DNA from: Vicia villosa
Lineage: Eukaryota > Streptophyta > Magnoliopsida > Fabales > Fabaceae
NCBI RefSeq assembly: GCF_029867415.1
Contig: NC_081183.1
Coordinates: 62,942,336 to 63,006,335 of the forward strand
DNA length: 64,000 nucleotides
Direction: 5' to 3'
Shown here: positions 23,886 through 35,067 of the stretch, in pieces
How positions within the stretch are numbered: the first letter of the stretch is position 1
How the letters are laid out: each line of letters starts with the position of its first letter
The notes under the pieces: generated by a model
What the model saw: the letters and a program-made list of their open reading frames with translations, nothing else
The model's database searches: none
What the model was told of the DNA's origin: nothing
Made by a program: the position numbers and the translations under genes

Positions 23886-25241
23886 TCAAGCCTCCCATGG
23901 ACGCTTTCTCTTTGCTCCCAAGAACGTGTTGATCTGCTATTCTTCCTGGAGTTGTCTGGTGAGCTCCAACACTTTCCTCTCATAGTCTTAACAGTGTGCT
24001 TTGAAGGTGTCCCTTTCTCCTCTTAGTTGAACCCAAGATTTCTGCAGCTCTTACAGGTCAGTTGGCATGTCCGGATGTAGAATAACTCGAGGTTCGTCCC
24101 CTTCAACTTCTGGCTCAATAGTCATAGGTAGAATAGCGGGATATGGCATGATGAACTTCTGAGCACGAGCACGCACCCATTTGATGTAAGGCTCCATGGG
24201 AATAGAGTTCCATTGTCCTAAAGTCTTGCTTTCTACTTTGTAGACACTGCCCTAAGCATGTATAAACCTTCGTCGACACCTTTGGGAATCATCTTCGTAG
24301 TTGAACATAATGCTACGGATAATCATGTCATGAGGACTGTTTCTTCGTGCATATCCAAATTGGCGCAAAGCTAAAGAGGGGTTGTAAGTGATGCCTCCCC
24401 TGATGCCAAGGAGTGGCACATTAGGGTACTCCCCACAATGGTCAATGAGAGTGATGTCTCTATGAAAGAAGTTGTTCCACCGGATATCTGAATGAGACAA
24501 AGACATAATCCTGCGAGACCATTGCATCCTTTGTTAGTTTCCCAACACTGATCGGGGAAGGTGTAATGTAAACCATCTAGCCAGTAGTGGTACACAACAC
24601 ATAAGAGTTCCTCGCTTTTTCATAGTACGAGTGTGTAAAGAATGTAGTATGTCTCCCAGCAAAGTAGGTACTGGATTGCGGGTTAAGAAAATGTTGATAA
24701 CGTGTACACTTATGAATTGGTCGAGATTAGGGAATAAAACCAACCCATAAATCAAAAGAGCTACAACTTCTTCAAAAGCTAGGTAACTTCTGTTTTTTAG
24801 TAGTAATCGAGTCTTTTCCATTAAGAACTTAGCGAGCAAACCCTTGACTCCACTCTTTGTTTCCCAATTTGACTCGATTTCTGACTTTCGTAAATGTAAG
24901 GCAGCAGCAATTATTTCAGGTTTTGGAATCTTTTCTAAACCAGTGAAAGGTAATTGATCTCGAACAGGTAACCCAGTCAGTTTAGAGAACTCTTCCAAAG
25001 TGGGTACTAGCTGGTAATCAGGAAATGTAAAATAATGATGTTCGGGATCAAAGAATTGGAACAGGACTCGTATCATGTCTTTTTCAAATTTTGAGGTAAC
25101 CAAATGGAGTAGGTGACCGTGCTTTTCGGTGAATTGAGCATTTCTGGGAAATTCTGATATTAAGTCCTTAAGTTCAGATGGTACTGTGTAGATGTTGATC
25201 CGGATATAATCTCTGGTAGCGGGAGCCATTACCTGCAACAA
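23886..25241 (-). pseudogene. Ogre ORF1, plant-mobile-domain-like protein with internal stops
   Basis: A single frame of 451 codons runs from ATG 25241 to TGA 23886, interrupted by in-frame stops, the first two near 24534 and 24252 and further ones in the last 60 codons. The N-terminal half has the pattern LVPTLEEFSKLTGLPV followed by helical segments, resembling the plant mobile domain (aminotransferase-like) typical of Ogre ORF1. WSRRIMSLSHSDI and a short coiled-coil-like tail ending KRKRPWEA follow. The role of ORF1 in Ogre biology is not established. It lies upstream of gag on the same strand, with about 660 bp of leader between PBS and ATG. Confidence 0.8.
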
Positions 25242-25901
25242 CAGAACAAAGGTAAACTCTTCGATCCTTGAAATGATTAGTGAGAAAATGATATGTTTAT
25301 GATGCTTATGATGTCATGATGTCAAACATGTGGCACACACAAACAAATCACACAATAGCCTTAGGTTTAAAGGCTTGCACGAGGTTTATATGTGATACCT
25401 TCCCCACTGAAGTTGAGTTGGTTTAAACCTGTCTTAAAATAGTATTCGGGTTCTATGATCCTTGGAAACAACATCTCAATACGGCACTCGGACGGTCGAT
25501 CAAAACATTCTTCGAGGATAACTAACTTCGATCAATTTCAAAGCTAGTCACTTAATAGGCCACAAGTCAAGTTCAACTAAAGGTTCTAAGACAAATTAGT
25601 GTTTAATGACATTTCGGAAACCTAACATACTCCTTGATCGTTTTCAAGGGATATCAGTACAGACCAAGGTGTCGCACTAACGGTGACTACCAGATCAACC
25701 GTATCGGTACATGTCGTACAGTCTCCTTGGTCTATTGTCACATACTTAAGGTATCTCGAGATTCGGGTTAGAATCTTTCACACAAGTAAATACCCAAACA
25801 AACCAGCTTTGAAAATTAGAACAATCAAGACAAGCAATTGAAAACATCGAAGTGATCTAAACTCTAAGGTAACCCCTTTTGAGAACATTTTGTTTTTGAA
25901 A
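25242..25901 (-). other. Ogre 5' leader between PBS and ORF1
   Basis: No coding frame or repeat stands out. It is the expected position of the untranslated leader and packaging signals. Confidence 0.6.
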
Positions 25902-25917
25902 TCCCCAGCAGAGTCGC
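25902..25917 (-). other. Ogre primer binding site, tRNA-Arg type
   Basis: On the minus strand GCGACTCTGCTGGGGA follows the LTR end. It matches the PBS at 4211-4228 except that the first bases differ (CCA instead of TGG), so the exact LTR/PBS border is ambiguous by a few bases. Confidence 0.75.
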
Positions 25918-28900
25918 TGGTTCTGTCGTCCTCGATTTTTCTCGTGAGATACGAACTGACTCTTCTATTATTTTTGAGTTGTGAAAATCAGAGAGTCGCC
26001 ACCGACTTTTATTTTATCCAATTAAGGAAAGGTTTATAAAAGAAACAGAAAAAGACCTTTAAGAGATTTTGGGTTCGGGGGTAGGTTATACAAAGGGAAG
26101 GTATTAGCACCCCTTTGTATCCATGGTTATCCATGGGCTCTTAATTGCTTAGCTCACTTGTTTGAATCGTTTGTCTTGCTTTGAAATGCTTGTATGTGGT
26201 TTTAAATATTTTGTAAAGAATTAACTTTGTAATGATCCTTGTGCGGATGTATACAAAGTGTTTTATCTTTCGAAAAATGTTTTGAAAAAAAGATCTTTAA
26301 CTTCGTAATGATCCTTGTTTGGATATATACAAAGTATTGTCTTTTTTGAAAGTTTTGTTTTGAAAAACAGTGATATGTGAAACATTTTTTGTTTTGTTTC
26401 ATTTTGAGCAACTAATTAGGAGATCTACCCTAAATTTATAAGGTCCTTTCCTATATTCTTTTAGAAAATTTTCTTTGACTGGATACAGAAAGAAATTGTT
26501 TAAATTGTATTTGAAACAGTAGAATTGATTTTGAAAAGAGTAACAGAGGGATTACCCTAAGAGGTGCAAGTGTGATTGTGTTTTGATTCAGATATTTTTG
26601 TCTTTGAAATTAGTGACCTAACGCTTCAGTTTTTATCTTTTGACATACACGCAGTTTTATATGTACAGAAATTAAAGTGCGGGAATGTAAAATGCGGAAA
26701 ATAAATCTACGCTATTACATCGATTGTGCGAGAAATGTAAACTACACTATTTACATGAATTTGACAACCTATACACTTATCTATGAATTTAAATTGCAAT
26801 AAGATAAAGGGGAAATATTTTTGGATTTTTGGATGGTTGATTTTAATCAAAATAATGCATAATTAATTTAATTAAAATATTAAGAATTAGAAATAAAATT
26901 TAAACCTAAGAAAAATTAAGTCTAAAATATGTTCAGATTTTGTTAATTAATTTTAAAACAAAATTAATTTTTGTGATTTTCTTGGCTATTCGTTGGTGTA
27001 TTTTCGTGTGTGTGTTGTTGATGAAGTATTCTAGTCCATTTATAGGCCATGGAAGTGCTGCAAACTTAAGCTATCAAGCATTGATTGCTTTTGAACTTTT
27101 GAATTTTTAAATAATAAAAACTTTGAATTTTTGGCCATGGCTTGATTTTCTTCATCCCTCTTGCTCTAGGCCTGCCATGTACTTCTATGCTGCAGAGTTT
27201 GGATCAATTTTGATGGCTTTTGCTTAAGAACAAAGCATTGTATCATTATCTTACACCATTTCTTTTTTAATTTAACTTTAAATGTAATAAAATTAAACTA
27301 AAAAAGAAATAAAAATGTTATGGGCCTTAGGTTGGTCGTGGGAGGCCCTTAGCCTCATTAGAATCATGTTTGGATCATGAAAACTTGGCCTCTTTTGGAA
27401 AAAAAAAACATTTTTGATCAATGTTGGTTTCATGCATTTTCCCAAAAAATAGCCAACTTCAACAAGGCATATCTCCCTCAATTTGATCATATGAAGGAGT
27501 TCTTGTACTTTTTAGAAACCTCAAGATGTCCTCTACAAGCTACTTTGGAAACTTTTTTTCATTTGGAGAAGTTATCTTGATGTTATGGCCTTTGACAAAA
27601 AACCACTTTTTGTTGACTTTGAAAATGACCTGTAATGTCTGAGCTCATATTTTTCAAATGGTGAATCCAATGACCATGGGATCAATTGCATTTGAAAGAT
27701 AATTGAATTTCCTTCAAAACAAACTTTGGTTGGAATTTTTTGAATGAACGAGGAGAGAGTTATGGCCGGTCAAAGTTTAGTTGACTTTTTAGGAGAAAAC
27801 CCTAATTTTGAAACTTAGGGTTTTGTTGATTTTTTATATTTTCTTGATAAATTATGATCAACCATTGATCAAATGATGAATCTTTTGACAAAATATGGAT
27901 GTTGACAAAAAATTTCATTTTTGACTCTGTTGACTTTTCGGTCAAACTGGTCGTCTGTTGACTGTTTGAGCTGCTGACTATGCGTCTGAGCGAATTGAAG
28001 TTTGAAAATTTTTCTGGTGGTACTTTGAGACATATGGAGGTCCATGAAATCCATTTGAGGTATCAAAAACTTGTTCTCCTGAAAAAAAACAAAAACCCTA
28101 GTTAGGGACTGTTTGTGTAGGAGATAGTTAAGCGTACCTAATTTTTGTGCAGTGTTGAGTCTCTGCTGATCATGTGATTATCAGAAGACTTCTAGAACAA
28201 AAATCTTGGAATTTTGAAATGCAAAAGATTGATTTCAATGATGATACAAAACACGGAGAATGATGTTGTCAGCGGGTTTGACTGTCAACTGACTGTCCGG
28301 GCATTAACGTAACAGTTAAAGTGAAAACTTAACAGTTAAAGTTAATTTTTTTTCTTTTTTTGTTTTTGTTGTGTTAATGGTGAAAATTTATTTACATGAG
28401 TTGTTAGAAAAACACAAACATAATAAATAAATAAAATATACTGGACGCGAACGAAATTACCGATAATAACCTTGAAAAATATTCAATGCACAGAAAAAAT
28501 AAATATTTAACTAGCAAAAACACACATAATATTATCTTGATAATTAAACGACAGTACGACAGATAGTACGATATTTAATACTGACAGTACAAATATTACA
28601 TAATACAATGAACAGTACGACAAATAAAATAAACGGTACATTATTTGAAAGCGAAAGATACGACAAACTTTAAAAATGACGATTAAAAACCCATGCTATA
28701 AATAACAACATATAGATGAACGGGAGTGTAAGCAACCCAGGTCCGCATTTTTCAGGACTATGCAGACAGAAAAAGGACATGATCACCACCAAAATAGTGA
28801 TGACCATAAGAAAACACGTATCCATCCATTTTGCCATTTTTGCCGGGGAAGAAGAGAAAATAATTATGAGGTAGAAGTTTGAGAAATGAGTTGATATTTG

Positions 28901-29511
28901 ATGTGAGAATTTATGGAAAAAATGAGAGGTATTTATAGAATGAAAAGAAGGATAGAGACGTTGGGGAATGAAGTGATTCCGTACAAAAAAGGAAAATTTG
29001 AGTGGTAGTAGGATTTGAAAGAAAGTGTATGGTAGGGTTTGAAAAGAGAGATGTATAGAATAAAGCTAGGATTTGATTTGAAAGAAAGAGATTTGAAAAG
29101 AAAGGAAGAGATTTTGAAAATAATAGAAGAGATTTTGAAAATAATAATATAGTACAAAAATTAGTGGGAAACAAAAACTAATAATAATTTACTTGTTACC
29201 AGTACAGTCTGAATCCCCGGACTCTGCGCCTGCAAAATTTAATTCTGTACCAATTGCGTCAGTACTATTTATCTGCAAATAAATCTCAAATAAACAGCGT
29301 GTGTGAAGTGATAAACAGTACTTGGCGTTTGTGTAAGAATAAATTCAACAGCGAACCAAAATACCGTATAAGAAAAATTCTAAAAACCGAGTATTCATAA
29401 AATCAGGATATTTATGAAATAAAATCCAAGATTATATGAAACTCCCAATTTTAGACAGAAGTCTGTTGCCTTCTTTCTAAAAAAGATGCGGGCAAATTTT
29501 GGGGTATAACA
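25918..29511 (-). repeat. 5' LTR of the Ogre element (about 3.6 kb)
   Basis: On the minus strand it starts TGTTATACCCCAAAATTTGC at 29511 and ends just before the PBS. The R/U5 motif aggggtgctaataccttccc is at about 26092-26115 on the minus strand. A pair of hairpin repeats lies at 26224-26340. The remainder is A/T-rich, with short GACAGTACGAC-type repeats near 28540-28640. There is no coding content. Confidence 0.8.
26224..26340. repeat. Two stem-loop repeat units in the Ogre LTR
   Basis: Unit 1 (26224-26259) pairs ACTTTGT with ACAAAGT around a loop containing aatgatccttg. Unit 2 (about 26300-26335) repeats the loop with one mismatch in the stem. The flanking sequence is also duplicated. Confidence 0.6.
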
Positions 29512-29512
29512 A

Positions 29513-31789
29513 AGGGCAGGGGCAAACTTAGTACCAAAACCCCCTGACCAACAGGTATATGAAGATATGTTAAGCCAAAGGCTAGACACTATCTACGAAG
29601 AAGAGCCTTTGGGATTTGAGAAAGATCCAGCATCATCAAGTGCAAAGATGTTAGTGCAGGACCCACTCTAAGAGGTTGATCTTGGAGATGGAACCACAAA
29701 GAGAATTACGTATGTCAGCACTAAAATGGACCCCAAGTTGAAGAGCAAGATAGTTGAACTACTAAAGAAGAACAAAGAATACTTCGCTTGGGATTATGAC
29801 GAAATGCCTGGTATAAAGAGAGATTTGGTCGAACTGAAGCTGCCTATCAAGGATGGCAAGAAGCCCATCAAGCAGGCTCTAAGGAGGTTCGCTCCAGAAA
29901 TCCTTTCGAAGATCAAAAAGGAGTTCGAAAGACTCCTTCCCTGCAACTTCATCCGGACCACAAGATATGTCGAATGGATTGCAAATATAGTTCCAGTAAT
30001 TAAGAAAAATTGTTCCTTAAGAGTATGTATAGATTTTCGTGATCTGAATGCAGCAACTCCTAAGGATGAATACCCAATGCTTGTGGCAGAAATGTTGGTT
30101 GACTCAACTGTGGGCTATGAGTATCTTAACATGCTCGATGGATATTCTGGCTATAACCAAATTTTTATTACAGAAGAGGATGTTTCCAAAATAGCCTTTC
30201 GATGTCCAGGGGCAATAGGCACTTACGAGTGGATTGTTATGCCTTTTGGTTTAAAAAATGTTGGGGCAACGTACCAACGTGCAATGAATTCTATTTTTCA
30301 TGAAGATATAGAAACCTTCATGCAGGTTTATATAGATGATATAGTAATAAAATCTATATCAGACGAAGATCATCTAACCCATCTCAGCCAATCATTCGAA
30401 AGAATGAGAAAACATGGCTTGAAGATGAATCCTCTTAAATGTGCATTCTTTATGCAGGCAGGAGATTTTCTGGGCTTTATGGTCCATTAAAAGGGGATAG
30501 AGATCAATCAGAATAAAATGAAGGCTATCATGGAGACCAAAGCGCCATCAACTAAGAAAGAATTGAAATCTTTGTTATGTAAGATAAAATTCCTGAGAAG
30601 ATTTATCTCAAATTTAAGTGGTCGAACTAAAGCTTTTTCCCCCCTTTTACACCTGAAACAAGGGAAGTTCGAATGGACTGATGAACATCAAAAGGAATTC
30701 GACAAGATCAAGCATTATTTGAAAAGTCATCATATCTTATCTCCTCCATGTGTAAAAAAGCCAATGAGGTTGTATATATCAGCTTCCGACACTACAATAG
30801 GTAGCATGTTAGCACAGGAAAATGAAGATGGCATCGAAAGAGCCACATATTATCTTAGTAGGGTTTTAAATGATGCATAAACTAGATACACTTCGATAGA
30901 AAAGTTGTGTCTTTGTCTATATTTCTCTTATACTAAACTTAAATATTATATAAAACCTACATATTTATATGTATCTTTGCATTTTGATGTTATCAAATAT
31001 ATGTTATCGAATCCAATCATGCATAGTCGAATTGGCAAATGGGCGTTAGCCCTAACTGATTATTCTCTAGCTTTCATGCCTTTAAAAGCTATGAAGGGAC
31101 AATCATTTCAGACTTTATAGTTGACCACGGAGTGGTTGAAAACCCCCAACTTTATGTGGAATTAAAACCTTGGAGATTATTCTTCGACGGTTCTACCCAT
31201 AAGGAGGGTAGCGGAGTTAGAATTTTATTAATTTCTCCTGATGGAATTCCAACAAAACTCAAGTATAGAATCGAAGGAACCTTATGCTCGAATGATGAGG
31301 TAGAATATGAAGCCCCTATAGCAGGATTTGAAGCCTTGCTGAAATTGGGGGCAACCAGGGTCGAAATTAAAGGGGATTCAGAATTAGTAATCAAGCAACT
31401 GACAAAGGAATATAAGTACATTAAAGAAAACTTGATAATGTAATTCCTCATCACAAATAGGTTGCTTAAAAAATTTGAATATATAGACATAAAGCACGTC
31501 CCCAAAATAAAAAACCAAGAGGCTAATGATTTAGCACAAATAGCTTCAGGATATAGAATTTCGAAGGAGAAGCTAGACGAACTTGCCGAAGTAAGAGGGA
31601 AAGCAATGGCCACCAAATTGTCCCCGAAGGACTTAGAGAGCAATCGTTTAGGATACGCTAATGATGAGGAACTTGAAGTGTTAGCCATTGATACTTTAGT
31701 AGATACAGATTGGAGAAGTCTAATTATTAAGTATCTTAAAGACCCCTCATTAAATACAGATAGGAAAACCAAGTATAGAGCTTTGTCTT
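29513..31789 (+). pseudogene. Tat-lineage pol, part 1: RT, RNase H and second RNase H
   Basis: The frame is open from the Ogre junction. RT motifs are CIDFRDLNAATPKDEYPM, SGYNQIFITEEDVSK, MPFGLKNVGATYQRAM and YIDDIVIKS. RNase H follows (ASDTTIGSMLAQE, RATYYLSRVLNDA), then the additional RNase H (LFFDGSTHKEGSG, EIKGDSELVIKQLTKEY). Stops are at about 29670, 30488, 30878 and 31440, with a frameshift around 31100. At 31789 the SIRE element interrupts a codon; the same reading register resumes at 42173 on the far side. The product would copy element RNA into DNA, but this copy cannot make a full polyprotein. Confidence 0.88.
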
Positions 31790-33270
31790 TGTAAGTACAA
31801 GCCTACACTCACCAAGGAGTTTCGATTCATGGCAAACATCATATCTTTAGGTCGACCTACCACATGCCCAGGTCAAGGAAAAGTAGGTTTTTGGCTATCT
31901 AAGACACTTTAGGTTGACCTACCACATGCCCAGGTCAACTTGTAAAGCTTCAGTTACTCAGCATATGGATTTGTATCAGTTAGGTCGACCCAGCTAGTCC
32001 TTAGGTTGACTCAAACTGAAGCAAACAAAGAAGATTCACTTCTGTCCTATTTAGGTTGACTCAACCAAACACCTAGGTCGACCTAAACTGAAGAAAAATC
32101 CCAAGAACCAGTTTCAACTGATCTTAGGTCGACCCATAGCCCCAACAGGTCAACCCAACTGGCAACAATCATAACTTGGTTGAATCTGCTCCATTTAGGT
32201 CGACCTATCTCCTCAAAACTTGCCAAATTATGCGTTGGCTCTACATCAACATACCAGCACCTATATATATCTTTTTCTGTTAATTATTCATTTTCAACAA
32301 CAACAACTGAAAGATACACAAAGGCTTCTCATCTTCGTTCTTCTTCTCAACTCCAATGCAATTACACACAATCATTCCTGCGTTGAGAGTTTGCGATCAA
32401 GATCGATAACTTCCATGGAAAGGAATTGAAGGTTCCCAGTGGGTGAAGATTTGTGGGGTTTTTGGTGAATAAAATCTACAGATTTTGTCCTCCAAGATTG
32501 GTGAATTTTGGGGGTTTTTATCAAGAGACTTCATCAATGATTCAGCTGAGTGTGGAGATTGAAGAACATGGGTTCGAGCAATTCAAAACACTGCAGAAGG
32601 GAATCAAAGTGAAGCTCTTGGAAGACACTTGATCTGGCTCAAGATCAAGGGGAAGAAGATTCAAAGGATCAACATATTCGGTTTATCGTTATCACTTTGT
32701 TATCTTCTTTGTATAAACTATTTTCAATCATAATGAAAGACATCCCAATTCCCGTTTGGAATTGGGGGCAGATGTAGTCGTAGCGAGGACGATCGACGAA
32801 CTGCCTAAACAAATATCGTGTTCTTATCGCTTTTATCTTTTCGTTTACGTTTCGCTTATTTCTTGTTATAATTGCAAATTGATCAAAGTTTCAAGTGTTA
32901 AACTTGTGTGATAAGATTCTGCATAAACACCACAAGTCACCACACCTTGAATTATAATCAATTTGGACATTATCATCAAGTGTATGATATATTGCTTCAA
33001 CTATTATCAAGTCATTGCAAACAAAGTTAATCAAGCAAGTAGTTAAACGATCTATATTAGCTTAACCGATTGATTCTCTAAGCGGTCTTTCATCGTTAAT
33101 CCATAACTATTTTGTGGTTTAATCACATATCCGATTCTTTCAATAGTGGTTCGGAATAGACGCGAGTCGATCCCGAAACGCTTTCGCCTAAGTTTAAGAT
33201 AAATCCGAAAAATTCTGAGGCATCTATTCACCCCCCCCCCTCTCTAGATCCTTAAGCCTAGCGTCTAACA
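31790..33270 (+). repeat. 5' LTR of the SIRE-type element (1481 bp)
   Basis: It starts TGTAAGTACAAGCC and ends GCGTCTAACA. A cluster of GGTCGACC-type palindromes at 31846-32215 is partly decayed to GGTTGACC. Near 31842-31875 it differs from the 3' LTR by replacement of about 30 bases with a copy of a nearby motif block. A run of nine to ten C at 33231-33240 is longer than in the other LTR. Confidence 0.88.
31846..32215. repeat. Cluster of TAGGTCGACCTA-type palindromes (5' LTR)
   Basis: About nine copies of a 10-12 bp motif centred on GTCGAC lie in about 370 bp, several with a CpG to TpG change. The same cluster is in the 3' LTR at 40812-41115 and a third in the spacer at 38598-38812. Confidence 0.75.
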
Positions 33271-33272
33271 AG

Positions 33273-33290
33273 TGGCATCAAGAACTCTGG
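33273..33290 (+). other. PBS-like site of the SIRE-type element
   Basis: TGGCATCAAGAACTCTGG lies two bases after the LTR. It resembles the tRNA-iMet PBS (TGGTATCAGAGC) used by most copia elements, with mutations. Confidence 0.5.
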
Positions 33291-33325
33291 TTCATTCCGT
33301 GCTACGTGAAACACTTATTGGAAAA

Positions 33326-34948
33326 ATGGCTTCCGGACCTAAAGGGGCTCACAATAGAGCTCCAGTTTTCAATGGTGAAAACTATGGCTATTGGAAGGAT
33401 TGTATGTGCGTTCATATCAATGCCATTGATAGGAACATTTGGACAACAATTGTTAATGGTCCCTTTAAAATTACCATGACAAATGCAGCTGGTGCTGTCC
33501 TTCCTAAACCAGAAAATACTTGGGATGCTGAAGATGAAAAGAAATATGGATACGATTGGAAAGCGAGAAATATTCTAATCTTAGCTCTAGGAGTTGATGA
33601 ATACTATCGTGTTTCCCATTGTAAATCCGCTAAAGCTATGTGGGACACATTGCAGGTTGCACATGAGGGCACGGATGATGTCAAACTAGCTAGAATCAAT
33701 ACGTTAACTCAAGAGTTTGAACTCTTTCATATGGAAGATGGTGAATCCATCGAACACATGCAAAAGAGATTCGTACATATTATAAATCGTTTAAATTCTC
33801 TTGATAGACATGTTTCTAATGCAAATGCTACTAAAAAAGTTTTAAGATGTTTAAACAGGGAATGGCAACCCAAGGTTACAGCCATAAAAGAAGCAAATGA
33901 TCTAAATACCTTAGACATCACCACTCTCTTTGGAAAACTTGAAGAACATGAGAAACACCTTAAATGCCTTGATATGCATAAGAAAAAGGTAAAGAAAGAT
34001 AAGAACATGGAGAAAGAGGTAGAGAAGAAGTCAATAGCTCTAAAGGCTTCAAGCTCCAAGACCTCAAAGCAAGAGCAAGAGGATAGTGATACTAGTGATG
34101 AGGAAGATTCGGATGATGAGGAAATGGGACTGTTTGTACGAAGATACAACAAATACATAAAGAAAAATGAAGCAAAACACTCCGACAAAACCTTGATTAA
34201 CTATAGGAAGCAATTCAACAAGTACAAACAAGATGAGAATAACAAAGGAAAATCCAAAGGTCCTTGTTTCAATTATGGTAAAGTTGGTCATTACTAACCG
34301 GATTGTCCATACCTCAAGAAGGAGAAAGAGAAGAATCAAAGCAAAGGTCACAACAAGCCTAGAAGAGGCTATATAGCATGGGAAAGTGATTCCTCTAGTG
34401 AAGACTCATCAAGCGATAAAGAAGAATCGGCAAATTTATGTCTTATGGCTCATCAAAACAAGAAAAAGAAACGTGTAAGTCATCTTAAACCCGAACTTGT
34501 AGATAAGGTATCTCATGCTCAATTAAAATTAGCTTTTGAAGAACTACATAGAGATGCAATTGAAGCTTTCAAACTTTTGGCCTCAAATAAGAAAAAAAAT
34601 TCATATCTTGAATCAAAAGTTGAGAAAACCGAAAAGGATATGGAAGCTTTAAAACAATCTATGCTAGATATTCAAAAGGATAAAATTGAGGAAGATCCTA
34701 CATCATGGTTTGGTTGTGAGACATGTCATGTTTGGCAAAAAGAAGTAAGAGATCTAAAGGCCAAATTAGATAAGGCTCTACAACCAAAAGTGACTTTTGC
34801 GGTTGATCCAAATAAGTTCAAAAGATCGTATACTCCTTTATATAGTAAATACACTTTTGTACCAAAAGTATCAACTAGCAAAACAGCATATTCTCATCAT
34901 ATTACTTGTGACTATTGTTGCAAAAAGGATCATACCATTGAAAAATGA
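33326..34948 (+). pseudogene. SIRE-type gag with broken zinc knuckles
   Basis: I chose ATG 33326 because MASGPKGAHNRAPVFNG is the usual copia gag start. The central UBN2-like gag domain includes YGYWKDCMCVHI and KAMWDTLQVAHEGTDDVK. A lysine-rich and acidic linker follows, then a first CCHC knuckle where the second cysteine is tyrosine and a stop (34295-34297) falls before the last cysteine. The frame continues in register to 34948 with a coiled-coil-like region and a second knuckle (CDYCCKKDHTIEK) whose final cysteine codon is TGA. Gag packages the element RNA; both RNA-binding knuckles are lost here. Confidence 0.85.
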
Positions 34949-35067
34949 AACTTTAGGAGGATTTTAGTTCCTAAAGGAGTATTTCAATGGTTGCCGAAGT
35001 GCAACAATTTAAGTACTCACTACCAAGGACCCAATGAAAATTAGGGACCTTCCACTCTAAATTAATT

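Larger units (their letters stand above)
18361..29511 (-). mobile_element. Ogre-type Ty3/gypsy retrotransposon, 5' two-thirds only
   Basis: Reading leftward: 5' LTR (29511-25918), tRNA-Arg-type PBS, leader, ORF1 with plant-mobile-domain-like sequence, gag-protease, a linker, a probable intron, then RT. An extra ORF before gag and an intron between protease and RT are the defining Ogre features. RT is cut at 18361 by inserted sequence, and the rest of pol plus the 3' LTR must lie left of the window. Reading frames carry several stops and one frameshift, so this copy is dead. It is inserted in the Tat element to its right; bases 29512-29516 (AAGGG) would be the target duplication, with its partner off-window. 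Confidence 0.85.

Noticed and set aside
31152..31772. 206-codon minus-strand frame
   Set aside because: It lies opposite the second RNase H domain of the Tat pol, whose sense-strand motifs are clear. The antisense frame has no signature.
33727..34188. 153-codon minus-strand frame
   Set aside because: Shadow of the lysine- and acid-rich part of the copia gag; such biased codons leave the opposite strand open.
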